Shown here piece by piece: positions 1 through 11,019 of a DNA stretch of 64,000 nucleotides. This stretch comes from Endocalyx cinctus (taxonomy: Eukaryota; Ascomycota; Sordariomycetes; Amphisphaeriales; Apiosporaceae). The translations under genes were made by a program, and so were the position numbers. Numbering within the stretch: the first letter of the stretch is position 1; each line of letters opens with the position of its first letter. The notes beneath the pieces are model-generated. The model worked only from the letters and a program-made list of their open reading frames with translations. It was not told the DNA's origin and did no database searches. The stretch lies in contig BCKC01000008.1 of the NCBI GenBank assembly GCA_001600455.1, positions 1,585,345 through 1,649,344 on the forward strand. Direction: 5' to 3'.

Positions 1-1073
1 GATCCCGCTCTTTTAACGTTCATAACCACCTATAATAAGATTAATACCTAGATATGCTATCTTCTTCCCCGCGCTTCCGCTGGTTGCAAAGTCACAACAA
101 CCACAGAGCCAATTTCAAAGTTACTACACTGCAAATATGAACTGGTTATTGAGATAGTTATATAGAAATAGTATAGAATATGTTTTCAATGTTAAGTACA
201 TAAGAGAACGATCTTGATACGGTACCAACATTTACTCACACTCTATTCTACACCAGCTACCCTGCCAAGGAAGTACAACATCGCCTCTGCACGAGCGCCC
301 GCAGTATTTTTACTATCTTTTACTATGCCTTTTACGACAGAGCACCCAGTCAGCCAGTCATAAGCAGTCTAGGTAGTATAGTTACTTAACAAGGCAGACA
401 ACTTACTGTGTAGTAATTCCTTTATTTCTAGGTGTACATAGTGTAGTGTACCAGCACCGTGTTCCCTCTAATTCATTCAGGTTAGCGTGCCAACATTATT
501 TTCGTTACGAAGTTTTTTTTTTTCTTGGAGTTTCAGTGTTGTCTTTATTATCTCCGTCTCTCTCTTCCATCCACCCAACTAATTATCTCTCTGATTATCC
601 TCTTCCCTATAACGAGAGAATAGCGAAGAATTCAGTGCCACCCTCGGCAGATATTCCCCGAAGCCCTTCTTTTTTAAAACTTATAACCAGGTGGGCTACC
701 ATGGGCAAAAATAGAATTATCCTAAATCTATTATTACGTGAGGTCATATGAATGAACTGAGCTGTTACAGCCTGCCTTTTCAGCTCTCTCTTCTCCCGTC
801 CCCGTTTTCGCCTTGAATGTCGTGCGACAATCCCATTGCTTTTTTATTGTCTGAACCCGATTATTCTGTTCAAATAAAATAACAAATACTCGAATAACTC
901 CCTTCTCTTCATGTGATTTATATTATTATTATTATTACTCCGAAGAGGGAATGTAAAATCAAAGCTCTTTTAAGCTTAGCCTTTTCCCTGTCTTCTATTC
1001 CCGATTTCTCATTTACGCTTTTGTTTTAACATTTCTCGCTTTTCGTCTCTCATGAGACGACCATTCTCGGAAG
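1..1073. other. intergenic, no gene seen
   Basis: No open frame here shows family motifs or credible splice structure. The last 150 bases before 1074 are pyrimidine-rich, as expected for the leader of the Clr5 gene. A short TTA trinucleotide run lies near 928-942. Confidence 0.6.
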
Positions 1074-2789
1074 ATGCCAAACATGGATTCGCCAATACCT
1101 GCTGAAGCAGTCCCGTCTGCTTCAAACGGAGGCTCTGTCCCCGCGCCGGTTCAATATGCAAAACCGTCCGAATGGTCGGCGCATAAGGAAACAATAAGAA
1201 AGTTATATCTCGACCAGAACATGACTTTAGATGAAGTGAAGCGTATCATGTGGGAGAAACACCAATTCTGCGCTACGTAAGCTAACGAAATCCAATCCAA
1301 TCCACTCAATTAAAAGGATATGATTTCTTTTTTTTCTATATAGGTTCCTTGCAACTGATTTTTTTTTTGTCGTAGGACGAGTATGTATAAGAAAAGGATA
1401 AGAGCTTGGGGTTTTGGTAAAAAATTGAAAGAGAGCGAAGTTTTAGAAATATTACAACGGAAAGTCGAAAGCGACGCGGCAGGAAAAGCGTCGACGCTGG
1501 TGGTGCGCGGCCGGGTAGTCAAGGCCGAAAGATTATGGCGTTACCTCGAGCGGAAACCCAGCACGCTGGCTCGTTTGGAATGCGCCGGCGGGTTACCTTC
1601 GCCCTCGGTCACGGGCTCGCCGTCCCCGGCGCTTCCGTGGGCCCTCCCGTCGCCCCCCGCCCTGCGCAAGCTGGAGAAGACGATGACGGTCATGCGAGAT
1701 TATATAAGAGAATGCGCGTCCGGGCCCGATCCGATATGGAAGTGGACGCCGAACGGATACACCTCGAGGAACCAGTCCGTGTCCGACCTAGCGACGGCGA
1801 GGACCAACATGCTCAAGGCTCTCGACGACTTCTACCGCCTGCAGCATTCCATCGATACGGGCAGCCCGCCAGCCGAGGTCTTCCAGCTGCTGAACTCGAC
1901 GCTGAACTACCTCAGCGGAGCCATAAAAGCCGAGCTTCCCGACTTTTTCTTCAAGATGATCGAGATCCTGCGTCATACCTGGTCGAGTCATCCCCTCCTG
2001 TTCCGCATTTTCAGGAAACACATAGAAGAACTCTCGCAGGCCCACCTAGGAAGGAACCACCCGATAGCCATCTTATGGAGTCACATGCTCAACGAACAGA
2101 CCGGAGACGCGCTTCGACTAGCCAGAGAAGTATTAGAACTGGTACTACAGGAATTGACGACGTGTCTCGGCGCATACGACAACTTGACCGGACTATCGCT
2201 GGATTATCTACTACGGATGTTGATATACGTCGGCGGGCCCGCGATGGCTAAAAGCCGATTCGGGGACTGGTTGGTGGCGTATCCTGGCTGGGATAACCCG
2301 GCGAGATGGGTACCGACTCTCAAGGAGCGGCTGAAGGTTTACAAATGCGGCTGGCACACGTTGACGGGACATCCCGACGAGGTCATAAGGGCGATCCAGA
2401 CCACGTCAGATTACCAGAAACCTACCGGAGAGGTACCCATCGACCTCGACCGGGAGTACTTCTTAACATATCTCGGAGGCCGCATCGGCTCTCGCCTGGG
2501 TGACGCAGGCAGGGCCGAAGGCTGGTTCCTGAAAGCTTTGGAAATCGCCAAAGAATGCCACGCGCACCCCGACTACGTTATTAAGGCCCTCATACATCTA
2601 CAAGCGCTCTACGAAGCTACGAACCGGATGGATCAGTACGATCTAGTTACCGAAGAGCTGCATGCTCTACAGCACGCCGCTGAGAACGACAATCGGATAT
2701 CCGGGGTGCGAGTTAATGGCCATACCATGCAATTCTACTATCAATATCAACACCCCCTCAGCAAGTCATCTTCCCCCGAGCTACTTTGA
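1074..2789 (+). CDS. Clr5-domain protein with helical-repeat C-terminus
   Basis: Two exons, 1074-1276 and 1376-2789, give 538 residues. The donor is GTAAGC and the acceptor CGTAG. The N-terminal part (about residues 33-92) is a Clr5 domain: EWSAHKETIRKLYLDQ, then an MTLDEVKRIMWEKHQF segment, and across the splice junction MYKKRIRAWGFGKK. The reading of this domain fixes the intron. The rest is alpha-helical with TPR-like segments, for example a motif around GRAEGWFLKALEIAKE. Family knowledge: Clr5 is a short, probably nucleic-acid-binding helical domain common at the N-terminus of fungal proteins, named after a fission yeast silencing factor; most members have no assigned function. The gene stands alone, with no partner nearby. 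The exact role is unknown. Confidence 0.85.
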
Positions 2790-3275
2790 TTGATAAAAGC
2801 GAATGGATTTATTTTTTTTTCCCTCCACCCTCGTATGGAACGCTCCCTAACCCTGGAATTCCGCAAAATTTTGTGAGGGTGGGATGAAGAGGGGAGACCG
2901 GACTTTTCTTTCGGTCACGTAACCCCGAGAAGCGGATACCACATGGAGGCCACGAGAAACCATGCCAGGATGTATACAGGAGCTGAGTGCACTATACATA
3001 AGCGTAGCTTGTGAGCCCACTCCGTCGATGCTACCGTAGCCTAGGGGCTTCGTTAGGGGGTAGACTGCAAATTAAGCATTAGAAAGGATTGAAGGCCTTG
3101 CAATTATTTGCTTGGCATAAAGTCACATCAAATACCGATCTTCTTTACTTTTGGCTTTGTTGTCCGCCGATCTACTTATAGTTTGCGGCACAGCTTTCTA
3201 AGCACAACATTATTCCATCAGGAGAGACGAGTTCTCCTCGAACTTTATGGGATACGGTTGATCGCAAACTGCCAC

Positions 3276-3278
<3 letters not shown>

Positions 3279-3310
<32 letters not shown>
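3279..3310. repeat. poly(T) tract, about 32 nt
   Basis: An uninterrupted run of T. It could be a retroposon-like tail or a slippage tract; no adjacent element was recognised. Its length may be inaccurate for sequencing reasons. Confidence 0.9.
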
Positions 3311-3311
<1 letters not shown>

Positions 3312-5434
3312 GATCTACAAAAGTCAAAAGTCAAAACAGAAATGCTGAGACAGTCGATACGCGTCAAACGCGTCTCAGATCAAACACATGATGGTCTGAC
3401 TGATACCCATATATATCCAAGATTGATCGCTATAGTCGGTTAGCAAGGCATTATAAGTTACATTGACTTTGGATCCCGATAAAATCAATCAGTCTGTATT
3501 ATATTACTATATGTTTTAGGATATGAATGGATGGATGGTTTATGTGATTCGGGGATAAGCGATGGCGATGTACATGAGACATACATGTGAGCCAAGATTT
3601 GACGGTTCCCTGGTATTGACCAAAATGGTTTATATACTTAAATAAAACAAATAAGTAAACAACTGAATTAGACAATTCATCTTCAAATGTTTTCGTGTCA
3701 ATACCATCATGCCTTTTCAACTTTGTCCGTTACGAAACATACTTTTCTAGGCGCTCAATTTCGATGAATATCCCCATGGTCGGAAGGCGAAAGACCAGGG
3801 TGTTTCTGCCACGTTTTGATTGATTATCACTTTTCTTCATGTCAACTGACCATTCAGGTCGATTTCTTGGATGATCTGGGATGAAAATCTGGCCAGACCA
3901 ATCAGTACTCCGGTTTGCGGGAATGCGGAGAAACGTTAAGAAAGGAAAAATAATTTGTCATTGATCATTTATCAGCTATTACCTTTTTATTTCTTTATTT
4001 TCTACGCCTGGAACTCGCAGATCTGTAGTATCACTGAGTGGTTGAAAAAAAAAAAAGGGTTACTGTATTGAGCCAAATCTGTATGGCTGACGTCCCCGTC
4101 CGCATTCACATTCCTTATTAGCATCAAACAGGGACGAAAGAAGAAGAGCAAATAAAAGAAAAGGAGTGGGATATGCACGGCTTATGTTGCACATCACATA
4201 CATATATTCACATATAGTACTCCGTATACATACGTGCATATATATCTCACTGTTCATTCTATATGTTGATACAACCCCATTTATCTGGTTCTGGTTCGCG
4301 TAGTAGTGATCAGCAGTATCCATCCGTATTTGTTGGATTTGAGGATTAGGTTGATTTTTCAGTAGGCTACTACTACACCGGTACCATAAGCTGCATCTCT
4401 CCTATTCCTGTTCAACCTACACTAGCGGGTAACGATGGATCTCCCTTTGCCAACCACGTGAGCCAGCTTTGCCTAGGAAATGATGACATGACGATGACGC
4501 ATATCCGACTATCCCGTTCGAAAAACCTGTAAAACGAGCGTATGGATAACTATTGGTTGTGGTATAGTGTATCGTATATTCTAGTTTGTATACTAGAAGC
4601 TGACAGGCAGTAATCGTATACTATGTATACTCTGATACTGTATCTCACATCAGCACTATAAAACTTAGTATACCTGGTATAGCATCAGCCTCATTAATCC
4701 TACACTATATTATATATATCTGAGACAAAAAGGAATGAATGTACATTACATATCCGGCTGGCAATTCGCGTATATTTTTAAACATAATTATATCCATGTA
4801 TGTGCGCTAAATCCGTAATTCTAGAACATTGCCTCATCCTCCAAAATCTTGATACAGGGGATGGTACATACATACATACTGGTCAAGATGGGATCTGGAT
4901 TAAATGATATAACCAATTGAACCTTATTGATATACATATGCCCCGAAGGACGGTGGTGCATGTGCTATTAAGGCCTACGAGTATTTCCCTACCAGATCAC
5001 CAATCTTAAAAGCGAGAGATGGAAATAATAAGACTGGCATTCGTCAAACTTAATATGGAGGTGTGTTGGTTTAGCCTAGCTTGAGCTTATAACGGCTGAT
5101 GAGTTACAATGCTGAATATAGGAAAATCAATAATGTCGCTAAAAAGATCTGAGTTTCGTTGATTAGGGGTTCGTGTCAAGAAGGTCTGATACCGATTTCT
5201 CATTCCAAGTATCTTATCTGAGGAGAGAGCAGTATACGTTTGTTTTACATTTCTGATATTCGTGCTGGTAAATGACACGCATGACCTTGACCAAGCCCGA
5301 ACTTCTTCTGGTCTGGCGAGAACGGCGGAAGAGTTTAGGTGATACTAAACACGCGCGTGTCACCTTTCCTTTCCTCTAGAACCTGGCCCCTCTGGATCAC
5401 TAGATTCTGTCTACTGGATCGTTATATACAGTAA

Positions 5435-5453
5435 TTTTTTTTTTTTTTTTTTT
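5435..5453. repeat. poly(T) tract, about 19 nt
   Basis: An uninterrupted T run in intergenic DNA, with no flanking element recognised. Confidence 0.85.
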
Positions 5454-5792
5454 AAAGGGCTTGATTGATTGTCGTCGACCACATGCGATAGCTTTTATCT
5501 TGTCTTTTGATTTTCTATATTTCAACCAACACGTACACACACATATACCAATACATGCAAACCAAATCATTCCACCTCCTCGCGAGTCAATAAGTAATCA
5601 TTGTAAGTTCAAGATCAGCACCCCTAGATTATTGCGCTTTTCAGACTCCTGCACTCAAGAGTTTCCTCACGAGGAACCCCCGGATAAGAACCTCCAGGTC
5701 GCCACCTCTTCTCACCTAGACTTGTACGGCAAGAATGAACCCCTTACTCCCTCCGCCCCCCAATCTTCATCAATAGGGGATTAACTATCAGA

Positions 5793-6373
5793 TTAGTAAT
5801 TGGGATTGTAATAATTCCCTCGATAACCCTCCCTCGAGTCGTGCCGCGACTTCTCGCACCCGCGGCTTTCCGGGCCGCTTTCGTCGCAGCACGACCAGAG
5901 GAAGCCTTCGGGACGTTCGTCCCGATTTGCTTCCGAGTCCATTTCCCCGTGACACCGCTCGTCCCAATCGTCCCAGGTACTAGACTCCGGATCCCACTCC
6001 AGTTCGCCTTTTTTTTTTTTTTTTTAACAAGACGCGTTAGTCAAATAAGCGTGTGAGGGGTGGATTGAAGGGGGAGGGGAGGGGGAGATATACCATCGTG
6101 AAATGTACACGCCGTCTCGGAGTTTTCTTCCTCGTAAAAAGGTTCCAGACACTTTACGCAGATTTGGATGTCTGAATCTGCTTTCCGTTTCTTATTCTTG
6201 GTTTTCTTGTCTTTTCCCTTCTCCGTTTTCTCTTCAATTTTGTCGAGATATTCGATGGACTTTCTTAGTTGTGCTGGTTCGTTGCACAGAGCTATTAGGA
6301 TGGCCCGTAACGCATGCTCAGGCGCCCTGCTAAGCCTGTCTAGGGACGATGACATTATATCTATCTTGTCCAT
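5793..6373 (-). CDS. small conserved fungal protein with paired CxxC / CxxH-type motifs
   Basis: Two exons on the minus strand, 6094-6373 and 5793-6007, give 164 residues. The donor follows the codons for HDG; the acceptor ends in a long A run followed by G. The protein has a helical N-terminus (LSRAPEHALRAILIALC), a Lys/Glu linker, then ICVKCLEPFYEEENSETACTF and H, continuing in exon 2 with GELEWDPES, ERCHGE, PEGFLWSCCDESG, GC and a final SRH. The spaced Cys and His residues on both sides of the intron resemble a zinc-binding module that recurs in uncharacterised fungal proteins. That recurrence is from memory of the family, and no function is assigned. The second exon was found only by following the motif, since it has no ATG of its own. 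Confidence 0.8.
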
Positions 6374-7575
6374 TGTTAATTTATTATTATTATTATTATT
6401 CTGTACGTACCTATAATTGTAGGAAACTATGGAGTATTTCGTCTGAATTTGTTGTTTTGTTTTTCACAAAATATTGAGTGGTTGAAATTCGGAATCAGGG
6501 CGTTACGTGGTTTTCGCGTCAGCACACGCGATTCCCAGGGTAGGGTGTATCGATAATCAATTTAAACGTCACACGCAGGAATTCGTGTTTACACTCACAC
6601 GTCATATAACACATGAGAAAATGGAGATACTGTATTAATTAATAAATAGGTAGTTACACATGAAATATGTCGTGTTTGGAATCATCTAGAATCATAGATT
6701 ATAGTATAACAGGAAAAGTCCTTGAGGTAGCCACTTTGACTATTGTATCACGAAAACTTTACCAGCACGAACGGTTTCCGTATTCCCACCGAACAGACCC
6801 CATCGGTTCTTTAAGAAACCCGTCAAGTTATTGACCCTCAGAATAAGACAGTTTTATGACCACCGTGTGAACAAGTGCTTTTCGAAGTGTACCCAAACAA
6901 TCAGCTGATGAGCATGACTCTCATGTCGTCCTTAAGTCCCACTTCCAATCTAGTTTTAGACAGGACCGAGAGTTTAAGTCTTCCGCCTTGATATGCGGCT
7001 TTGTATTTACACAAATGACGAAAACAGTAATGGAGAAACAAATAAGAAACAACAGCTGGAGCTGTCACCTTGTACAACATGACAAGAATAAACCCCGACA
7101 CATGACGGCACGTTTGTATACCAAAGCGAAAAAAAAGGTATTTCAAGCAATGATCTCGTCAACATATAAGAATTCATGACGTCCTTCTCAATCAAAAAAG
7201 AAAAAGAAGAAAAAATAAATAAATAAATAAATAAGAAATGTTATCCTATACACCCAGTACATGATGCAGTTGCATATAAAAATAATCAAGAAAATGCAAC
7301 ACCTTGCTGACCCAAATATGTTCTACTCCATGCTACATGCTCCTTGGTATATATCCTCTTGTTTTTTATATAAGCCTCATACAAGTGAAACCATCCCGGC
7401 TGTCAGATTTTGTATATCACTATAGTCCAAAATACAATCATAGAAACGGAGGAAAGAAAGAGGGGGAAGAAAGATAAAGGCATAAAAAAAAAAACCAAAA
7501 AAAAACCACAAATCGTAAGAGACGTTAATCATGATAATAAGTTTCACACTTCACCGCCGGTCGTTGGCGTGCGAA
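6374..7575. other. intergenic, no gene seen
   Basis: Short frames only. It includes an AAAT microsatellite at about 7214-7235 and poly(A)-rich DNA near 7485-7510. It probably holds the promoter of the zinc-motif gene at its left end and the 3' region of the DUF8035 gene at its right end. Confidence 0.55.
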
Positions 7576-10500
7576 TTAGTCTCCTCGATGAGATCGATAA
7601 TGACTATGGGTACCGCTTCCGCCATCATATTCTATGGCTCGGGGACGAGAACTGCTCTCGCTTATCTCTTCATCTCTGTATCGTCGATATCGATCATCTC
7701 GGTCTCGATCTCGCTCCTTTTCTCGTTCTCGGTCACGGTCGCGGTCGCGACGATACTCGTCCTCGTCACGTTCTCGGCGAGAGCGTCGCTGCCGCTCTTC
7801 GTCAGATCGATTTCTCTCTTCATCAGAGTAACGGTCATTTTTCGATTCCTCTTCGTATTGTTTTCTGCGCTTTTCTATATATATATTGTTTCCCTTTAGT
7901 TATTATCCTTCAATTCTAGAGTGATTTATTCGATTGATTACTTACCTCTCAATTGTGCAGTAGCGGTGGCGTACGCTTGGATTTCGTCTTTGCTCAAAAC
8001 GCGTAACACGATGACGAAATCATCTCGAACCTCGAACCGTTCTTTGCCAACGGTAAGAGCCTCGGGGTTGACCATTCTGCGACTAATCCTTGTCCAACGA
8101 GCACCCGCTGGAACATCCTTCTTCGTCTTATCATCCTTGTGTGGGGCCACCCCTTCTCGCACCGGGTTGGTATCCTCGGGGAATTTGACACTAGGCTGCT
8201 TAAGGATGCCCTTGATAGGCTTCTGTTCAGTCTTGTCCCTGGGTGGCGATACAACCCGCACTTGCTTCTCCTCGCGTCCAGAGACTAATTCGCGGCCGCG
8301 CGAACCCTCTCGTGATTCAGGCCCTTGCCTCTCTACGTTGTTCGATGAAGGGACTTCCTTTTCAGATGCCTTACTCTTCGAGGCTGACCCCTCTTTGGGT
8401 TTATCTTGACCGTCAATCGCAGCGAGCTCTGCTTTCAGATTCAACAAATCTCTGGTATTGGTAGGATCAAAAGTCGCAGGCCGAGCACGTCGTGGAGCAT
8501 CAGAGACGTCAAGGTGTTGGTCATCTTTCTTGCTCTGAGCTGTTCCCGACAATTTAGCTTCAGTCTCTTGTCTTTGGCGCTCCTTTTCCCTTTCCCTCTC
8601 TCGCTCCCATTCGACGTCTCGGTCACGCCCGCGTTCGCGTTCACGTTCCCTCTCACGTTCCCTCTCACGATCTTTTTCTCTCTCTCGTTCACGCTCTCTT
8701 TCGCGTTCACGTTCTCTTTCGCGTTCTCGGTCTCGGTCTCGTTCGCGTTCGCGTTCGCGGTCTCGGTCGCGTTCACGTTCACGATCTCTGTCTACTTCTT
8801 GGTCTCGAGGTACTGATATCGAGCTAGCTCGGTCTCTGCGGGGTTCTCGTCTCTGTTCAATAACGATGGGATCTTCTCTTGGAGAGGTTTTACGTTCGAC
8901 CATGTCTCGGTCATCTCGAGGCTTGTATTTATCTGCGGCCCGAGATCCAATGACGTCTTTGTCGTCTTCGGAATCCCGTTTTCGTGCAGCGATCTTACTT
9001 TCATCTTTGTCTTTGGAAGTCAGCCCGATAGCAGCTGCAGCAACACCCAGGCCGCCGGCAACTTTTTCCCGAGCACGGCTGGTGAGGCTGCTTCGGCGGG
9101 TGATATTAGTATCGGGGCGGCTAGTTGTATCTTTACGGTCCCATCCATCTTCAACTCGGCTGCGAGAGTCCTCTATCGGCTTCCTTTCTTCTCTGCTGCG
9201 CATGCGATCAAGTGATTCATTGGACCGACGTTTTGGTTCGCGATCAATCACCTCGCGGCGTGCTCGGGAATCATCGTAATCTCGCTGCGTAGTAGCACTA
9301 GAAGGACGGACAATCTGTTCAGGTGTATCCAAGCGAATACCAAAACCGCGCGACGCTACCTCATCCCGATAAATTTCATCACGCTCGCGGCGATCCTTGG
9401 AAATCCGATCATCATCACGAATGCGGTGACTGTCTTCTGGATAGGCCGCGTGCATTGGCCCATCTTGATAAAGCGAGACGGGGCGCGGACGTGAGACCCT
9501 GCGTTCTACGGATGGACTGCGTGGCCCTTCAAGAAGTGCGGGCTGGCGCCTCGCGTCTACCGGAGGAGCGGTCGGAACGGCCGGGAGAGCAGGCATCGTA
9601 ACAGTTGGGCGGTCGTATATGCCCGCAGCGGCATTTCGATTGAATTTGTCCAGACTGGCTGAAGTAGGGGGCTTTTGACGGCCGCGTGGCTCAAATCGGC
9701 TTGGATCATGACTCGAAACATTCACATGAGGCCGGTGATACGATCGATCAAAGCTGTCACGACGGCTTCGCCGTTGATTTTGTCCATGATCCAAATCATA
9801 TCTGGCGAGATCGCTGGGCTTTGTGTACTCGTAACCATCATCTTCGTAATCAACCACGGCAGAACTGCTGTTGTACGTGGGGTTTGCGTATACCGTGGTA
9901 GACGGGCGGGAAGACCGGTAGGGGTCGGTACTGACGCGTGCGGGTGCTCGAAGCCTGTCGTCGCCCACGCGCTCTCGTAATCGGTAGAACTCGTCGTTAC
10001 TCAAGGTTGCACTTTGACTGTAGCTGTGGCTGTTGCGGTGGTGACTACGTGAGCGAATTGACGACGCTGGTTGAGCGTAATAAAGTTCCTCGGTCGCGCG
10101 ATAAGGCTCGCGGGTCGGGCTATTGAGCCTAGCGCTTGATGACGTATGAGAAGTGTGAGAAGAAGATCCATGAGGCCGACTCGCATGGTTAGTAGTAACG
10201 ATAATCGGCTTGACGTTGCTAGAGTCTATCGTCGAAGAACGATGGCGGTTTGTGTGACTTGTATGACTTGCACTCCGAACGGGTTCTTTAGTTACATTAT
10301 AGGTAGTAATAGTCGTCGGAGTCGACGGCACTTTGTACTCGTTGGTTGTTCTGCGAGGAACTGAGGTATCGTAACGACCGGTTTGTACAGTATGGACGTC
10401 ACCACCGTAATATTGAGGGTAATGCCCGACATTAACAGGCATCGACGCTCGAGCGGGGTTGAACGTAGGGGACCGACGTCCAGAAGAGCGATAACGATCT

Positions 10501-10853
10501 GCCATCTTATCGTCCTTCTGGCACTCTTTGCAACCAAAATCTATTGATTGAGATCGATCGCGATTGTTTCGTTGTTGACTGAGAGATCGAATTTGAGTTT
10601 TTTCAATTGCTTTGGTGTTGTCTTGGGTTAGGTGAAAAGTTCTCCGAAAAGAATTAATGCGTGTAATTGTAGAATTAATAAGGTGGGATGTCTGTGGCGG
10701 TTCAGCTGGATTGGCCGGATTCGCTGGGTTGGCTGGTTTCGCTGGGGTCAAATTGAGCAGACCAGTCAAACCAGAGGAGCCAAGGTTCATAGAAAGTTCC
10801 CGGTTGGGGGCGGAAAGACTGTGTCGTCTTCCAAGGGTCTGACGTGGAGTCAT
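7576..10853 (-). CDS. large DUF8035-type protein, disordered and Arg/Glu-rich
   Basis: Two exons on the minus strand, 7946-10853 and 7576-7874, give up to 1068 residues. The conserved block near the end of exon 1 reads RWTRISRRMVNPEALTVGKE, then RFEVRDDFVIVLRVLSKDEI, and runs across the intron into KRRKQYEEES. I recognise this as the DUF8035 domain of filamentous fungi. Most of the rest is predicted disordered: Ser/Arg/His-rich N-terminal half, a central RE/RD dipeptide stretch and an RD-rich tail. The start is uncertain. The first ATG of the frame is at 10853, but an in-frame ATG at 10505 gives MADRYRSSGRRSP, which looks like a natural beginning. No biochemical function is known to me. Confidence 0.8.
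8585..8800 (-). repeat. low-complexity RE/RD-coding repeat
   Basis: Within the DUF8035 gene, a run of degenerate CGN-GAN codons encodes alternating Arg with Glu or Asp for about 70 residues. Antisense frames here are artefacts of this periodicity. Confidence 0.85.
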
Positions 10854-11019
10854 AAAATTGGGACTGGTCTGCTTCTATAGACGTAACAGCGGATAAAATC
10901 TTAGCTAATTCTGACATGACACAACATGACAGCTAGGGAGAATGAAGAGAGGGGTGAGGGAATAGAGAAATACAATGTAGTAAGGTAGTATCACATACCT
11001 GAAGTAGGGTGGGGGACAT
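10702..11019 (-). other. possible spliced upstream reading frame overlapping the DUF8035 gene start
   Basis: An ATG at 11017-11019 starts MSPTLLQ, followed by a consensus donor CAG/GTATGTG. A pyrimidine-rich 67-nt intron (10933-10998 region) ends in CCCTAG, and the frame continues as LSCCVMSELAKILSAVTSIE to a stop at 10702. The 3' part overlaps 10702-10853 of the DUF8035 frame in another phase. It may be a regulatory upstream ORF, an alternative first exon or chance. The well-formed intron argues for a real transcript here; coding status is unproven. Confidence 0.35.

Larger units (their letters stand above)
2790..5792. other. intergenic, AT-rich, no gene seen
   Basis: About 3 kb between the Clr5 gene and the small zinc-motif gene. 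Open frames are short and have no recognisable motifs. It contains two long T homopolymers and many TATA/CATA-rich stretches. A TACTCCGTA 9-mer that recurs elsewhere lies at 4218-4226. Confidence 0.6.

Noticed and set aside
446..751. 101-codon open frame near the left edge
   Set aside because: No motif, no signal peptide of normal form, composition like surrounding AT-rich DNA.
3108..3443. 111-codon frame spanning the poly(T) run
   Set aside because: Its length depends on the T run read as Phe codons; no family features.
7410..7919. Ser/Arg-rich frames on the plus strand opposite the DUF8035 second exon
   Set aside because: Antisense shadows of the RD/RE repeat; the minus-strand exon continues a conserved domain in phase.
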